49,231 nt of DNA from Fibrobacter succinogenes (GTDB lineage Bacteria > Fibrobacterota > Fibrobacteria > Fibrobacterales > Fibrobacteraceae), in the NCBI GenBank assembly GCA_902791475.1, contig CADAWC010000026.1:1-49231 (forward strand). The letters are read 5' to 3'. The position numbers were made by a program, and so were the translations under genes. A model generated the notes under the pieces. That model was not told where the DNA came from, did no database searches, and was given only the letters and a program-made list of their open reading frames with translations. Positions 32,521 to 41,016 of the stretch are shown here, in pieces. Each line of letters starts with the position of its first letter. Position 1 is the first letter of the stretch.

Positions 32521-33487
32521 CGTTCACACAGGCGGTGGCGCCGAACGATTCCTTGTAATGGAGCAAATCCTCGTTCAAGAAGTTTCCGCCATTTTCGGTA
32601 GAAATACCCCATGAAAAATGTTCAAAGCCTTCCTCTGCCGCTTCGCGCAAGGCAAAAAGGTTCATTGGCGTTGTGTGATGAAATTCGCTAAAACTTTCAT
32701 CGGGCGAAATGTATTGATCATGCAAGACATGAGTTCTATCAAAAATAAATTGCATCATGCCGCAAACGTAACGGTCTTTGAAAAACAAGCCTCTAAAGCG
32801 TAAATTTTCCGGAATACGTTTTTTAAGGTCAATAAGTTCTTCGGCGGAATGCACAGGCTTGGTGTTATGCTTTTCTTTGGAGATTACAAGGAACTTGTGG
32901 AATGTCCTGATGTCTTCGTCACTTTCGATAGCACGATATTCCCACTTTTCGGATTCAGGGAGCGAATCGATAAACTTTTGTGCGTAATTCCAAAGACGCC
33001 TTTGGTTGCGGTTGCAATTTTCAAAAGGATCGACACCTTTCGAAAGTGTCGTCTGGCTGCTGAGTTCCGTATGGCGCGTGTAGCCCAAATGTTCAAGCAC
33101 ATATTCAAGCAAGTCCGGGCTTTTTTCGGCAAAAAGCGGAGGCGTTATCTTTAACGTGACGTGCTTAAAATTCGTCGTTAAATACTGATCCGCTTCTTGA
33201 AGAATTTCAAAAAGCCTTGCGCCCGTGTAATACGATTTTGAAATAATGGGGCCGCCAAACGTGGAACCTGCGTGCGATACGAACGAGCCATCTTTGACAA
33301 CGCCCGGAAAATACGCAACGATCGTTCCACTTTTTTGGAGAGCAAAACTCGCATCGTCAAAACGGCCAGCGGGATGATAGTTCAAAAAACGCCTTGTCTG
33401 CAAAAAGGTGCCATTCACCGATTCCGATTCCACGAAATGGTCAAATCGCAGGTCTAGTTCAGGGCTGTAAGGCAAAATTTCGTACAT
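32504..33487 (-). CDS. FemAB/GNAT-like acyltransferase
   Basis: A 327-residue protein with the double-GNAT plan of the FemAB-like family (Acetyltransf_6 type). An N-terminal half has FLQTRRFLNYHP (about 28-39) and GPIISKSYY. A central linker contains NRNQRRLWNYAQK (about 158-170). The C-terminal half has FHKFLVISKEKHN, RFRGLFFKDRYVCGMMQF and a final ENGGNFLNEDLLHYKESFGA (about 300-319). Such proteins add amino acids or acyl groups to cell-wall or sugar-nucleotide substrates. Given the convergent ketoisomerase, N-acylation of an amino sugar is possible but speculative. Confidence 0.7.
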   Translation of the reverse strand: MYEILPYSPELDLRFDHFVESESVNGTFLQTRRFLNYHPAGRFDDASFALQKSGTIVAYFPGVVKDGSFVSHAGSTFGGPIISKSYYTGARLFEILQEADQYLTTNFKHVTLKITPPLFAEKSPDLLEYVLEHLGYTRHTELSSQTTLSKGVDPFENCNRNQRRLWNYAQKFIDSLPESEKWEYRAIESDEDIRTFHKFLVISKEKHNTKPVHSAEELIDLKKRIPENLRFRGLFFKDRYVCGMMQFIFDRTHVLHDQYISPDESFSEFHHTTPMNLFALREAAEEGFEHFSWGISTENGGNFLNEDLLHYKESFGATACVNARYEK

Positions 33488-33505
33488 ATCATCTCCGGCG
33501 TTACG

Positions 33506-34315
33506 CTACTTGGATTTCTGCGATTTTTCAGCTTTCGGCGTTTCAGCCTGTTCAGCATTCTGCGCCGCTTGCTTTGCAGCCTTTTCAGCGGCGTGTTCCA
33601 AACGAGCGGGCTTGCCTGCTAAATTACGGAGCAAACCGAACAGAGCCGAGAGTTCGTTACGTGTCGGGTGCAAGCGCTGCAAAAGCGTGTTGAGGAAGCT
33701 ATCGCGCCAAGCCTGGTCGTGATACTGGCCCGTGAGATAGCGGTCGAGGAACTTCTTGAAGCCATCAATCTGCTGAATGGTTGCAGGACCCGTTTCGGCA
33801 ACGCCTCGCGTTGTGCGCTTCGCGCGGCCCTCGCCGTTCGCGAGTGCCCCGGAACGGCAAAGTTCGTACAAGCTAATCGAGAGCGCTTGTCCAAGATTCA
33901 AACTCATGAGTCCCGGCACCGGAATTTCGCACTGGTACGTGCAAGCGTTCACTTCTTCAAGCGCAAGTCCGCAAGATTCACGACCGAACACGAGAGCAAT
34001 CGTTCCGTCTTCGGGGAGCATGTCAGACAAGTTCTGCACCATCGTATGCTTGATGGAACTTGCAAAAATGCGGCGGCTGTAAGCAACAGCGCAAGAGCAA
34101 TCGCCAATGGCATCTTCGAACTTGTGGACGACCTTTGCGTTATCCAGAATGTCATGGCTATTTGCAGCCGTATGGTAAGATTTGTCCAAGACCTTGTCGC
34201 GCTTGGGATAGACAATATAAAGTTCCGGCAATGCATAGCAATGCATGGCACGTGCGACAAAACCCACATTGTGCGGGTGTTCCGGTTCAACAAGTACTAC
34301 TCTAAATTTACGCAT
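33506..34315 (-). CDS. SpoU-family RNA 2'-O-methyltransferase, TrmJ-like
   Basis: A 269-residue protein. The SPOUT fold is marked by VVLVEPEHPHNVGFVARAM (motif 1, about 5-23), ALVFGRESCGLALEEV (motif 2, about 106-121) and IPVPGLMSLNLGQALSIS (motif 3, about 130-147), which form the knot that binds S-adenosylmethionine. TrmJ methylates tRNA nucleotide 32 ribose; the close order of motifs supports this subgroup but does not prove it. The tail (about 235-269) is Ala/Lys/Glu-rich. Five CCTAAAA-type heptamers lie directly against its ATG, so there is no Shine-Dalgarno. Confidence 0.85.
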   Translation of the reverse strand: MRKFRVVLVEPEHPHNVGFVARAMHCYALPELYIVYPKRDKVLDKSYHTAANSHDILDNAKVVHKFEDAIGDCSCAVAYSRRIFASSIKHTMVQNLSDMLPEDGTIALVFGRESCGLALEEVNACTYQCEIPVPGLMSLNLGQALSISLYELCRSGALANGEGRAKRTTRGVAETGPATIQQIDGFKKFLDRYLTGQYHDQAWRDSFLNTLLQRLHPTRNELSALFGLLRNLAGKPARLEHAAEKAAKQAAQNAEQAETPKAEKSQKSK

Positions 34316-34350
34316 TTTTAGGTTTTAGGTTACAGGTTTTAGGGATTAGG
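34316..34350 (-). repeat. Five heptanucleotide repeats abutting a start codon
   Basis: Read on the minus strand: CCTAATC, CCTAAAA, CCTGTAA, CCTAAAA, CCTAAAA, then ATG. The arrangement is the same as at 1892-1926 before an unrelated gene: five units with the last one CCTAAAA and no gap to the start codon. Confidence 0.9.
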
Positions 34351-34388
34351 GCTATTTCTACTATAGTTGATAACGGTTTGATTAAAGT

Positions 34389-34434
34389 GTCATCCTGAGC
34401 GAAACGCCGCTAGGCGTGAAGTCGAAGGATCTCA
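34389..34434. repeat. REP-like element of the GTCATCCTGAGC type
   Basis: GTCATCCTGAGC ... GTCGAAGGATCTCA with an inner ACGCC...GGCGT stem. Related in framing (GTCATCC ... GGATCTC) to the other hairpin elements. It lies in the 195-bp gap between two minus-strand genes. Confidence 0.75.
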
Positions 34435-34496
34435 ATCAGTCATAAGATTTTTCCATTCTGGGTTCAATTGATTGATAAATATTTCCTTGCAATTTT

Positions 34497-34531
34497 CTAC
34501 TGACCACCGACTATTGACCATTGACTATCCA
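34497..34531. repeat. Heptanucleotide tract overlapping a gene's 3' end
   Basis: Five units CTACTGA, CCACCGA, CTATTGA, CCATTGA, CTATCCA. It overlaps the last six codons and the stop of the minus-strand nucleotidyltransferase gene, so its final residues (IVNGQ) are encoded by the repeat. Confidence 0.8.
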
Positions 34532-35380
34532 TCTGAAATCTTTTCCGCGGATTTCGTTTTCGATGGTCTCGCCAGGTTGAATTTCGGCACCTTTAAAAAT
34601 TACGGAATGCGTGATTTTTACACCAGCAGGCAAATCAACGCCAGGTTCCACAACCGCTTCATTCTTGTCGCGGCCACATTCCGCCAAACGCGCTTCCACA
34701 GCAGCCATGAGACCTTCAGGCGATCCCATATCAATCCACGTGGCATGCAACTGAGACATATCGACAAACGGCGCACGGCCTGCCGCAATTTCCTGTTTCC
34801 AGAATTCACGGATATCGAACTCGCCATCGCGGATTCTAGCCAAAGCATCGTCGCTGTACCACGAGATTCCAGAGAACGTCGCGGGCACGCCTTCCGTAGC
34901 ACCGAAACGACCGACAACGCCTGCAAGGCAACCATCCGCCCCCACGCGGAACGTGTTCACTTTGGGAAAATCGACCGCCAGGAGTGCAACATCACAGCGG
35001 TTTCGTGCATTCTGCACAAACGCGCCCAAGTCAAAATTGCAGTACGCGTCGCCATTCATAATCAAGAGGCCACCGCGATACCCCGCCGCATAAATCCGGC
35101 GCAACGGGCCCGCTGTCCCGAGGATTTCAGGCTGTTCCACCCAGACTTTTTCAAAGCCAAGGCGCTTTCCTTCGCTTACAATCTGGTCGGCTAGGTAATG
35201 TGCATTCGCGTGCAAGCGGACATCGCCAAGCGACTTTGCCCGCTCCATCTGGATTTCGAGAATGCTCTTGTCAAAAACGCGAACCAACGGCTTCGGGATT
35301 TCCGACGTCAAAGGTCTTAGCCTTGTGCCAAGCCCAGCCGCTAGAATCAACACGTTCAATTTATCGTCAGCTCGCGTCAT
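34511..35380 (-). CDS. Sugar-1-phosphate nucleotidyltransferase
   Basis: A 289-residue enzyme of the NTP_transferase family. The nucleotide-binding signature LAAGLGTRLRPLT...IPKPL lies at about residues 13-32, LGTAGPLR at about 87-94 and the metal-binding MNGDAY at about 108-113. Sequence style is closest to mannose-1-phosphate guanylyltransferase or MurNAc-1-phosphate uridylyltransferase (MurU) type proteins; the sugar cannot be told. The C-terminal 50 residues (VEPGVDLPAGVKITHSVIF...) form a short beta-helix. It is 13 bp after fabZ and so is the last gene of the lipid A operon. Confidence 0.82.
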   Translation of the reverse strand: MTRADDKLNVLILAAGLGTRLRPLTSEIPKPLVRVFDKSILEIQMERAKSLGDVRLHANAHYLADQIVSEGKRLGFEKVWVEQPEILGTAGPLRRIYAAGYRGGLLIMNGDAYCNFDLGAFVQNARNRCDVALLAVDFPKVNTFRVGADGCLAGVVGRFGATEGVPATFSGISWYSDDALARIRDGEFDIREFWKQEIAAGRAPFVDMSQLHATWIDMGSPEGLMAAVEARLAECGRDKNEAVVEPGVDLPAGVKITHSVIFKGAEIQPGETIENEIRGKDFRWIVNGQ

Positions 35381-35393
35381 AACTCAGCCTTAA

Positions 35394-35831
35394 TTAGACC
35401 ATTGCAGCGCTAAAGGAGGCGTTGCAGATAAGCGTTTCGCCCTGCCAGATTTCGCCAGTGTACTTGTAAATGCCATGACGAGCCATCATAAGCGTAGCCT
35501 TGAGCGTCAAGTCCTGCGGCGGAATCACCGGAGCACGGAAACGGCAGCTTTCAACACCCATGAATGCCGGGCGCTTGCCTTCGACATCGGCCTTTTTGGC
35601 AATCATCGTCAAGAGCGTTGCGGCCTGAGCCATGGATTCAATCTGAATCACGCCCGGGAGCACCGGATTGTTCGGGAAATGTCCGTCAAAGAACTTTTCC
35701 TTGCCCGTCACGTGCCAAACAGCAACGATAGACGGCTGGTCACCTTCGGTGATTTCCTGAATTTCGTCCACGAAAGCAAACGGAGCCTTCTGAGGGAGGA
35801 GGGCATGAACTTGTTCTTCATTATAAAGCAT
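35394..35831 (-). CDS. fabZ: 3-Hydroxyacyl-ACP dehydratase FabZ
   Basis: A 145-residue hot-dog-fold dehydratase of fatty acid elongation. The catalytic His51 lies in FDGHFPNNPVLPGV and Glu65 in QIESMAQAA. C-terminal ESCRFRAPVIPPQDL is also typical. It starts inside the end of lpxC (11-bp overlap), so the two are translationally coupled. In Bacteroidota these two functions are often fused in one polypeptide; here they remain separate. Sharing the hydroxyacyl-ACP pool links fatty acid and lipid A synthesis. Confidence 0.93.
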   Translation of the reverse strand: MLYNEEQVHALLPQKAPFAFVDEIQEITEGDQPSIVAVWHVTGKEKFFDGHFPNNPVLPGVIQIESMAQAATLLTMIAKKADVEGKRPAFMGVESCRFRAPVIPPQDLTLKATLMMARHGIYKYTGEIWQGETLICNASFSAAMV

Positions 35832-36747
35832 AGGGCAACACCTTTTCTAAGATTGTTCTGTGGCTCAAGTGACCACCGTTGATGATTTCCAGACGAACTT
35901 TCGGGAGTGCTGGCTTTGCAAAGCAAAGGTCTCCCAACAGGTCGAGGATTTTATGACGAGCGGGTTCGTCGGCAACTCTAAAGGGCGCTTTCGCCGCCTC
36001 AGAATTATCGAGCAGGAGCCCACAGGATTCATCCACCCCGCCAAGCAAACCTGCCTTGCGGGCTTCGTCAAATTCGTTTTTCAAAATGAAAGTTCTCGCA
36101 GCGAAGACGTTGTACAAGTCTTCTGCCGAGTAAATGGAAACATTTGCCGCCGACTTAAAGACGCGACCGCATTCGTTTCGTTCTAGGATGTATTCCACTT
36201 CGAACGCTTCGCTCGGCGTGATTTTCACGGAACCGTACGGTTTTTGAGCCTGAGCATCATCAGCGACATCCGTGCGGAACAAGTCCCATTCCGCATGTAC
36301 GGGAACATCGTAAAAAGCGAGTTCTTCGGGCGCACCCACATTTCTGCGAAATTCGCTAAAGAACGGGAGCGCACTGCCGTCCATCAGCGGAACTTCGGCA
36401 ACACACCCTTTGCCACTTTCTTCGTTACTGGCGACATCAACCACAAAGCGGCGAGACGGCCACATCAAGAATACCGGTGCAAGGTGTTCCGGGGACGCAA
36501 GCGTCAACGCATGAGCGCCTTCGCCCAATTCGTAAATTGCGGTACGGGCTACGCGGAACTTCAAATCCGTGAAGCACTTTGCGCAATCGGTACTGTAAAA
36601 AGCACGACCTCCCACGCGCCATTCGACGCGAGGCTCCAGTTGCGGATTGTACTCCTGGACTTCAATTTTTACGTTCGCCTTGCCATAAGACAAAGACGCA
36701 GAACTAAATTCCCACTCACGCGGGCTTTTACGAGAATCTTTTTTCAT
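35821..36747 (-). CDS. lpxC: UDP-3-O-acyl-GlcNAc deacetylase LpxC, divergent
   Basis: A 308-residue zinc amidase for the committed step of lipid A synthesis. The expected ligands and catalytic residues are present: Glu87-His88 in SPEHL, then VPLMDGSALPFF (about 119-129), AARTF (about 216-220) and the zinc pair His265/Asp269 in RHKILDLLGD, and His293 in NGGHLSHR. The N-terminal half is shorter and less conserved than in E. coli LpxC. It is transcribed with lpxD upstream (202-bp gap holding a heptanucleotide tract) and overlaps fabZ. A TATAAATT box lies about 12-20 nt before the ATG, and no Shine-Dalgarno is seen. Confidence 0.88.
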   Translation of the reverse strand: MKKDSRKSPREWEFSSASLSYGKANVKIEVQEYNPQLEPRVEWRVGGRAFYSTDCAKCFTDLKFRVARTAIYELGEGAHALTLASPEHLAPVFLMWPSRRFVVDVASNEESGKGCVAEVPLMDGSALPFFSEFRRNVGAPEELAFYDVPVHAEWDLFRTDVADDAQAQKPYGSVKITPSEAFEVEYILERNECGRVFKSAANVSIYSAEDLYNVFAARTFILKNEFDEARKAGLLGGVDESCGLLLDNSEAAKAPFRVADEPARHKILDLLGDLCFAKPALPKVRLEIINGGHLSHRTILEKVLPYAL

Positions 36748-36822
36748 TTAGATAACGGGAATTTATAAAAAAAACAGACCCATGAGGATTTTTCAAACGT
36801 GAATAATAGACTCTTCGCCATC

Positions 36823-36864
36823 ATAGTTAGTAGTTACTAGTTAATAGTTATTAGTTACTAGAAT
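36823..36864. repeat. Heptanucleotide tract between lpxD and lpxC
   Basis: Six units ATAGTTA, GTAGTTA, CTAGTTA, ATAGTTA, TTAGTTA, CTAGAAT. Further right (36875-36931) lies the inverted form (CTAGTAACT, AGTAACTAGTAACT) around a GTCGC-aaa-GCGAC hairpin, so the RNA could fold into a long structure between the two lpx genes. Confidence 0.85.
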
Positions 36865-36948
36865 ATTTTAATATGAAATTCTCTAGTAACTTAGAACTGT
36901 CGCAAAGCGACCTCAGTAACTAGTAACTCAAGATGGCGGCACAGCCGC

Positions 36949-37971
36949 CTACTTCTTTCCCATCATTCGGAGTTTCACGACTGAGCGGCGCCAGACGTCA
37001 ATTTCTTCGGCCGGGTAGCCCGCGTAAACCTTGCCCGCCTTGAGGCTCTTGGTCACGCCCGCCTTGGCGGCGACTTTCACGCCCTTGCCTATCGTCAGAT
37101 GCCCAGCCGACTGTACGCCACCAGCAAATTCCACATCGTCTTCCATAATCACGGAACCCGCCACGCCAGACTGCGACGCCATCATGATGTTGTTCCCAAG
37201 GCGGCAGTTATGCGCCACTTGCACGAACGTATCGAAATGGCAATCATCGCCAATCACTGTCGGAGAGACAAAGCCTGCAGCGACCACGTCATTAGCGCTA
37301 AAGCTACAGCGGTTCCCGATGCGAACACCCGCTAAGTGCGGCACCATCCGGCGCTTGCCCTCATACTCGTAAAATCCAAAACCGCGAGGACCCACGACAA
37401 CGCCCGCCTGGAACACGCAATCTTCGCCAATCGTCACACGCGGGTAAACAGTCACATTCGCTTCAAGAATCGTGCCTGCGCCAATCGTAGCGCCCTTCAT
37501 CACCACGCAATTCGGACCGATGACAGCGTTCTCGCCCACCACGCCCTCGACAACCGCCGAAGCATGAACTTGTGCAGAAGCAGCAATTTTCGTTTCTTCA
37601 AAAACTTCACGACGTTCCACAAATTCCTTCATGAACGTCACCATCGCATGGTACGGATTTTCGACCGGGCATACAAAATGCACATTCGGCAAGAGTTCCG
37701 AACGACCGTCCACACAATACTTTTCGTACAAACTCGGCACAAAGAGGAGCCCCGCCGTAACGCCTGCAAAAGCACTAACGCTCACGCCACCGGCATTCCC
37801 TGCAAGCCCCGTTTCTGTCTTGGCATCGCCCGTCCAGAACGAAACATCGTGCATCCCCGCCTGATCGAGCGAAGAAAATCCAGTCAGTTCAAAATTTAAA
37901 ACGCCCTCGTTCGAAGGCATTTTAAGATTCATCGTTTCAAGAATTTCAGATAAAGAAACCGAAAACATCAT
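36949..37971 (-). CDS. lpxD: UDP-3-O-acylglucosamine N-acyltransferase LpxD
   Basis: A 340-residue trimeric acyltransferase adding the second hydroxyacyl chain to lipid A precursor. The N-terminal UDP-binding domain (about 1-100) includes the FSSLDQAGMHDVSFW segment. Hexapeptide repeats forming a left-handed beta-helix run from about 115 to 320, with GPRGFGF (about 196-202) and the catalytic His in VQVAHNCRLGNN (about 236-247). The start at 37971 gives an ATGA overlap with the preceding lipid kinase gene and a GAGG sequence just upstream. Confidence 0.95.
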   Translation of the reverse strand: MMFSVSLSEILETMNLKMPSNEGVLNFELTGFSSLDQAGMHDVSFWTGDAKTETGLAGNAGGVSVSAFAGVTAGLLFVPSLYEKYCVDGRSELLPNVHFVCPVENPYHAMVTFMKEFVERREVFEETKIAASAQVHASAVVEGVVGENAVIGPNCVVMKGATIGAGTILEANVTVYPRVTIGEDCVFQAGVVVGPRGFGFYEYEGKRRMVPHLAGVRIGNRCSFSANDVVAAGFVSPTVIGDDCHFDTFVQVAHNCRLGNNIMMASQSGVAGSVIMEDDVEFAGGVQSAGHLTIGKGVKVAAKAGVTKSLKAGKVYAGYPAEEIDVWRRSVVKLRMMGKK

Positions 37972-38933
37972 TCCTCTAGCGTAAGCATGTGAACTTGACA
38001 TGCAAACTGAATGGTAACGCGGTTGCCCACTTTGCCACTTAAATCCTCGCCATCGAGCTGGATGTATTCATTATCCGCAAGTTCAAGCGTCAGCGAGCGC
38101 ACTTTACGCGACTTGAGCAGATTTTTCTTCAGGAAGTACCCGATGACAGGGATGTTCCCAACCGCAATCGCAAGCAAAAAGTTCAGCATGTTCGGCACGC
38201 AAACCACTTCCAAATAGCCATCCGCCATGTCGGACTTGAAGAACGGATTAGCGCCGCTCGCAAAACTCGGGATATTCCCAACAATGACCGTCGTATGCCC
38301 CGTCAAATCCACCGTTTCATTGAGTTCCGGCGTATTGACGACCATCGAGATTTTTCCGCTTTTCAAGTGATAGGCACGGTCTGCAAAAAAGCGCTTGACG
38401 TAATGCAATTTATTTGCAATTACGGAATTTGAGGAAATAACCCCCGTAGCACGGTCATGGTTGAAATCATGTGCAATACGGGCATCAATACCTGCGGAGA
38501 AATAATTGGCAAGCGCATACTTGCCGTTCACCGTCCAAATATCAAACGGTCTCGACTTCGCCATAAGGAGTCTGCGCACCAAGTACAAAAGACCTTTATC
38601 GGCAAACGGTTTGTACAATCCAAGCACGCGAGCGAGGTCATTGCCAGTGCCCAACGGGATAAGCCCTATCTGGACTTTGTCCGCATGCGCCGACACAAGC
38701 ATCATCGAAAGCACCGATGAAACAGTTCCATCGCCACCCACCGCAACAAGTTTTTCCGTCGAAGAAAGAGCCGTCAAAATTTGCTCTTCCATTCCTTCCT
38801 TGCGCGTGAATTCGGATTTCCATTCATCCGACTTAAAATCCATAGACTCCATAATTTCAGGAAGAAATTTATGGATAACCTTTCCTTGTCCACCTCCACT
38901 CACCGGATTTATTAGGAAAAAGAACTTATACAT
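37968..38933 (-). CDS. Diacylglycerol/lipid kinase family protein
   Basis: A 321-residue soluble lipid kinase of the DAGK_cat family (DgkB/YegS type). Motifs: NPVSGGGQGK (about 9-18), VGGDGTVSSVL (about 64-74) as the nucleotide-binding loop, and PLGTGNDLARVL (about 92-103). The C-terminal half carries the beta-sandwich domain with QLDGEDL near the end. It would phosphorylate diacylglycerol or a related lipid, feeding phospholipid recycling. It overlaps lpxD by ATGA and the upstream gene by 8 bp, so it is part of the lipid A operon. Confidence 0.88.
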   Translation of the reverse strand: MYKFFFLINPVSGGGQGKVIHKFLPEIMESMDFKSDEWKSEFTRKEGMEEQILTALSSTEKLVAVGGDGTVSSVLSMMLVSAHADKVQIGLIPLGTGNDLARVLGLYKPFADKGLLYLVRRLLMAKSRPFDIWTVNGKYALANYFSAGIDARIAHDFNHDRATGVISSNSVIANKLHYVKRFFADRAYHLKSGKISMVVNTPELNETVDLTGHTTVIVGNIPSFASGANPFFKSDMADGYLEVVCVPNMLNFLLAIAVGNIPVIGYFLKKNLLKSRKVRSLTLELADNEYIQLDGEDLSGKVGNRVTIQFACQVHMLTLEE

Positions 38934-39441
38934 CTTTTAGAAGTTCATCCTTTGCGTCCAAGTAGTGTTCTACGCCAATCTTTACGTTTTTAATTTCGTC
39001 TGCGGTCAGTGTTCTTGCAATGTGCGCCGGAGACCCAACAATCAGGGAATTTTCGGGGAAATTTTTACCAGCCGTCACAAGAGCGCCCGCACCGACAATG
39101 CAATTTTTCATGATAAGGGCTCCGTCCATGATAATTGCACCCATGCCCACGAGAACGTTATCTTCGATTGTGCAACCGTGAAGCACCGCACCATGACCAA
39201 CAGTCACCTCATCGCCAATGTTCACACCGACCCCCGTCGAAACATGAACACTTACATTATCCTGGATATTTGTCCGCTTGCCAATCTTGATTTCTGCCAA
39301 ATCGGCACGCAACACGGCATTGTAAAACACAGACGAGTCATCGCCGATGCTCACATCGCCCACAAGGCATGCACCTTCGGCGATAAACACGCGCTCGCCC
39401 ACCTGCGGGACTTTGCCTTTATACTTAATTATGGAACCCAT
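38926..39441 (-). CDS. Gamma-carbonic-anhydrase-like hexapeptide protein
   Basis: A 171-residue left-handed beta-helix protein of the gamma-CA (YrdA/PaaY) family. The three zinc-binding histidines are present: His66 (NVSVH), His83 and His88 (GHGAVLHG). Conserved Arg45, Asp47 (LRADLAEI) and NIQDN are also typical. Many members lack measurable anhydrase activity, so the function is uncertain. It is the first gene of the lipid A operon. A TAAATT box (39453-39448) ends 6 nt before the ATG with no Shine-Dalgarno. Confidence 0.88.
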   Translation of the reverse strand: MGSIIKYKGKVPQVGERVFIAEGACLVGDVSIGDDSSVFYNAVLRADLAEIKIGKRTNIQDNVSVHVSTGVGVNIGDEVTVGHGAVLHGCTIEDNVLVGMGAIIMDGALIMKNCIVGAGALVTAGKNFPENSLIVGSPAHIARTLTADEIKNVKIGVEHYLDAKDELLKDV

Positions 39442-39554
39442 AGTTTCAATTTACAAAAATACAAGGGCATAAGGGACACGATAACGAATAAAAAAGCTTT
39501 GATTTTAATGACATGACGTCAACGAATCTGATAATATGTTCTATCTTGTTGAGT

Positions 39555-41006
39555 ATGAGTGAATTATATGGGATCGATATCCAAAAAATCTTTGAAGCTC
39601 AAGGGGAAAATCGCTGGATAATAGCCCAGACGAGCGCCAAAGAGCGTATTCAAAAACTGAAAAAGCTTCGCGATGCCGTCGTGAAGTATCAAGAAGAATT
39701 TTACGAAGCCGTTTGGAAGGATTTCCACAAGCCGCGTTTCGAAGCATGGCTCAGTGAAATATTCCCGACCATCGAAGAAATCGACCACACCATCAGCCAT
39801 CTGAAAAAATGGATGAAGGACAAAAGCGCTAGTCGAGTTTTCTTTTTGCCCACGTCCAAAAGCCGCCTCCACTACGAGCCCAAAGGCCGCGTGCTGATTT
39901 TTGCACCGTGGAACTATCCGTTCTTGCTACTCGTGAACCCGATTATTTCGGCGATTGCGGCAGGCAACGTGATTATGGCGAAGCCTTCGCACAAGACTCC
40001 GCACGTGAGTGAAGTTCTCGTGAAGATGTTTAAGGAGAACTTTCCAGAAAATGAAATTGCACTCATCGAAGGCGAAGGAGCTGAAATTGGAGACAAGTTA
40101 TTAGAGCTCCCGTTTGACCACGTTTTTTTTACAGGGAGTCCTAAGGTCGGCGCACACATTGCAGAAATGGCAGCCAAGCACCACGCGAGCATCACGCTTG
40201 AACTTGGCGGAAAGTCGCCAACGATTTTGCTCCCCGGCATAAACGTCAAGAAGCATATCAAGCAGATTGCCTGGGGCAAGACGCTCAACGGCGGGCAAAC
40301 CTGCATTGCGCCTGATTACGCCCTTTGCCCCGAAGACAAAGTTCAGGAATTTGCAGAAGCTTTTGCCGAAGATATCAAACAGAGATTTGGCGATACCGAA
40401 GCTAAGCGCCATGAATGTAAAGACTTTGTCCACATTGTAGACAAACGCGCAACTGAACGCCATACCACACTCATCAAGGACGCGATTGCCAAAGGCGCAA
40501 AGCAAGTCATCGGTGGAGTGAGCGATATCGAAAATTGCTACACGCCAATTACCGTACTCACAAACGTCACGCCCGACATGGAAATCATGAAGTCCGAAAT
40601 TTTCGGACCGATTATGCCGATTATTGCCTACAAGAATCTTGACGAAGCGATTGCATTTGTACAAAGCCGTCCGAAACCGCTTGCGCTCTACATCTTCGGT
40701 ACAAACAAACGCGACATCAATTACGTTTTGAGCCATACCACATCGGGTTCCACCTGCGTGAACAACACCATTATCCAAATCGAGAATTTGGAAGTTCCAT
40801 TTGGCGGTGTGGGCATGAGCGGTACAGGCAATTACCACGGATTTTTCGGATTCAAGACGTTTAGCCATGAGCGCAACATCATGGAGCAGAAAGGGTTCGA
40901 TGCGGTGACATTTTTCCACCCGCCCTACGGAATTGTTCCGGGCAGTTTGCGTTCCAAAATCCAGAACTTTGCAGAAAAAGCTTTGCGCTTTTTAAAGTCG
41001 ATGTAG
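39555..41006 (+). CDS. Aldehyde dehydrogenase, class-3-like
   Basis: A 483-residue NAD(P)-dependent oxidoreductase. The family plan is complete: PWNYPF (Asn120), KPSHKTP, FTGSPKVG (about 192-199), LELGGKSP (Glu216) and the catalytic Cys250 in GGQTCIAPDY, then EIFGPIMPI. The short form without the N-terminal extension and with FGGVGMSGTGNYHG near the end is typical of ALDH3-type enzymes that act on medium- or long-chain aldehydes. The start at 39555 is chosen because family homology begins there. It lies 10 bp upstream of the alcohol dehydrogenase gene, so the pair probably interconverts an acid, aldehyde and alcohol. Confidence 0.92.
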   Translation: MSELYGIDIQKIFEAQGENRWIIAQTSAKERIQKLKKLRDAVVKYQEEFYEAVWKDFHKPRFEAWLSEIFPTIEEIDHTISHLKKWMKDKSASRVFFLPTSKSRLHYEPKGRVLIFAPWNYPFLLLVNPIISAIAAGNVIMAKPSHKTPHVSEVLVKMFKENFPENEIALIEGEGAEIGDKLLELPFDHVFFTGSPKVGAHIAEMAAKHHASITLELGGKSPTILLPGINVKKHIKQIAWGKTLNGGQTCIAPDYALCPEDKVQEFAEAFAEDIKQRFGDTEAKRHECKDFVHIVDKRATERHTTLIKDAIAKGAKQVIGGVSDIENCYTPITVLTNVTPDMEIMKSEIFGPIMPIIAYKNLDEAIAFVQSRPKPLALYIFGTNKRDINYVLSHTTSGSTCVNNTIIQIENLEVPFGGVGMSGTGNYHGFFGFKTFSHERNIMEQKGFDAVTFFHPPYGIVPGSLRSKIQNFAEKALRFLKSM

Positions 41007-41016
41007 GAGGTCACTT

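Noticed and set aside
34497..34531. Heptanucleotide tracts considered as a CRISPR array
   Set aside because: Units are 7 bp with no spacers, and no cas gene is present.
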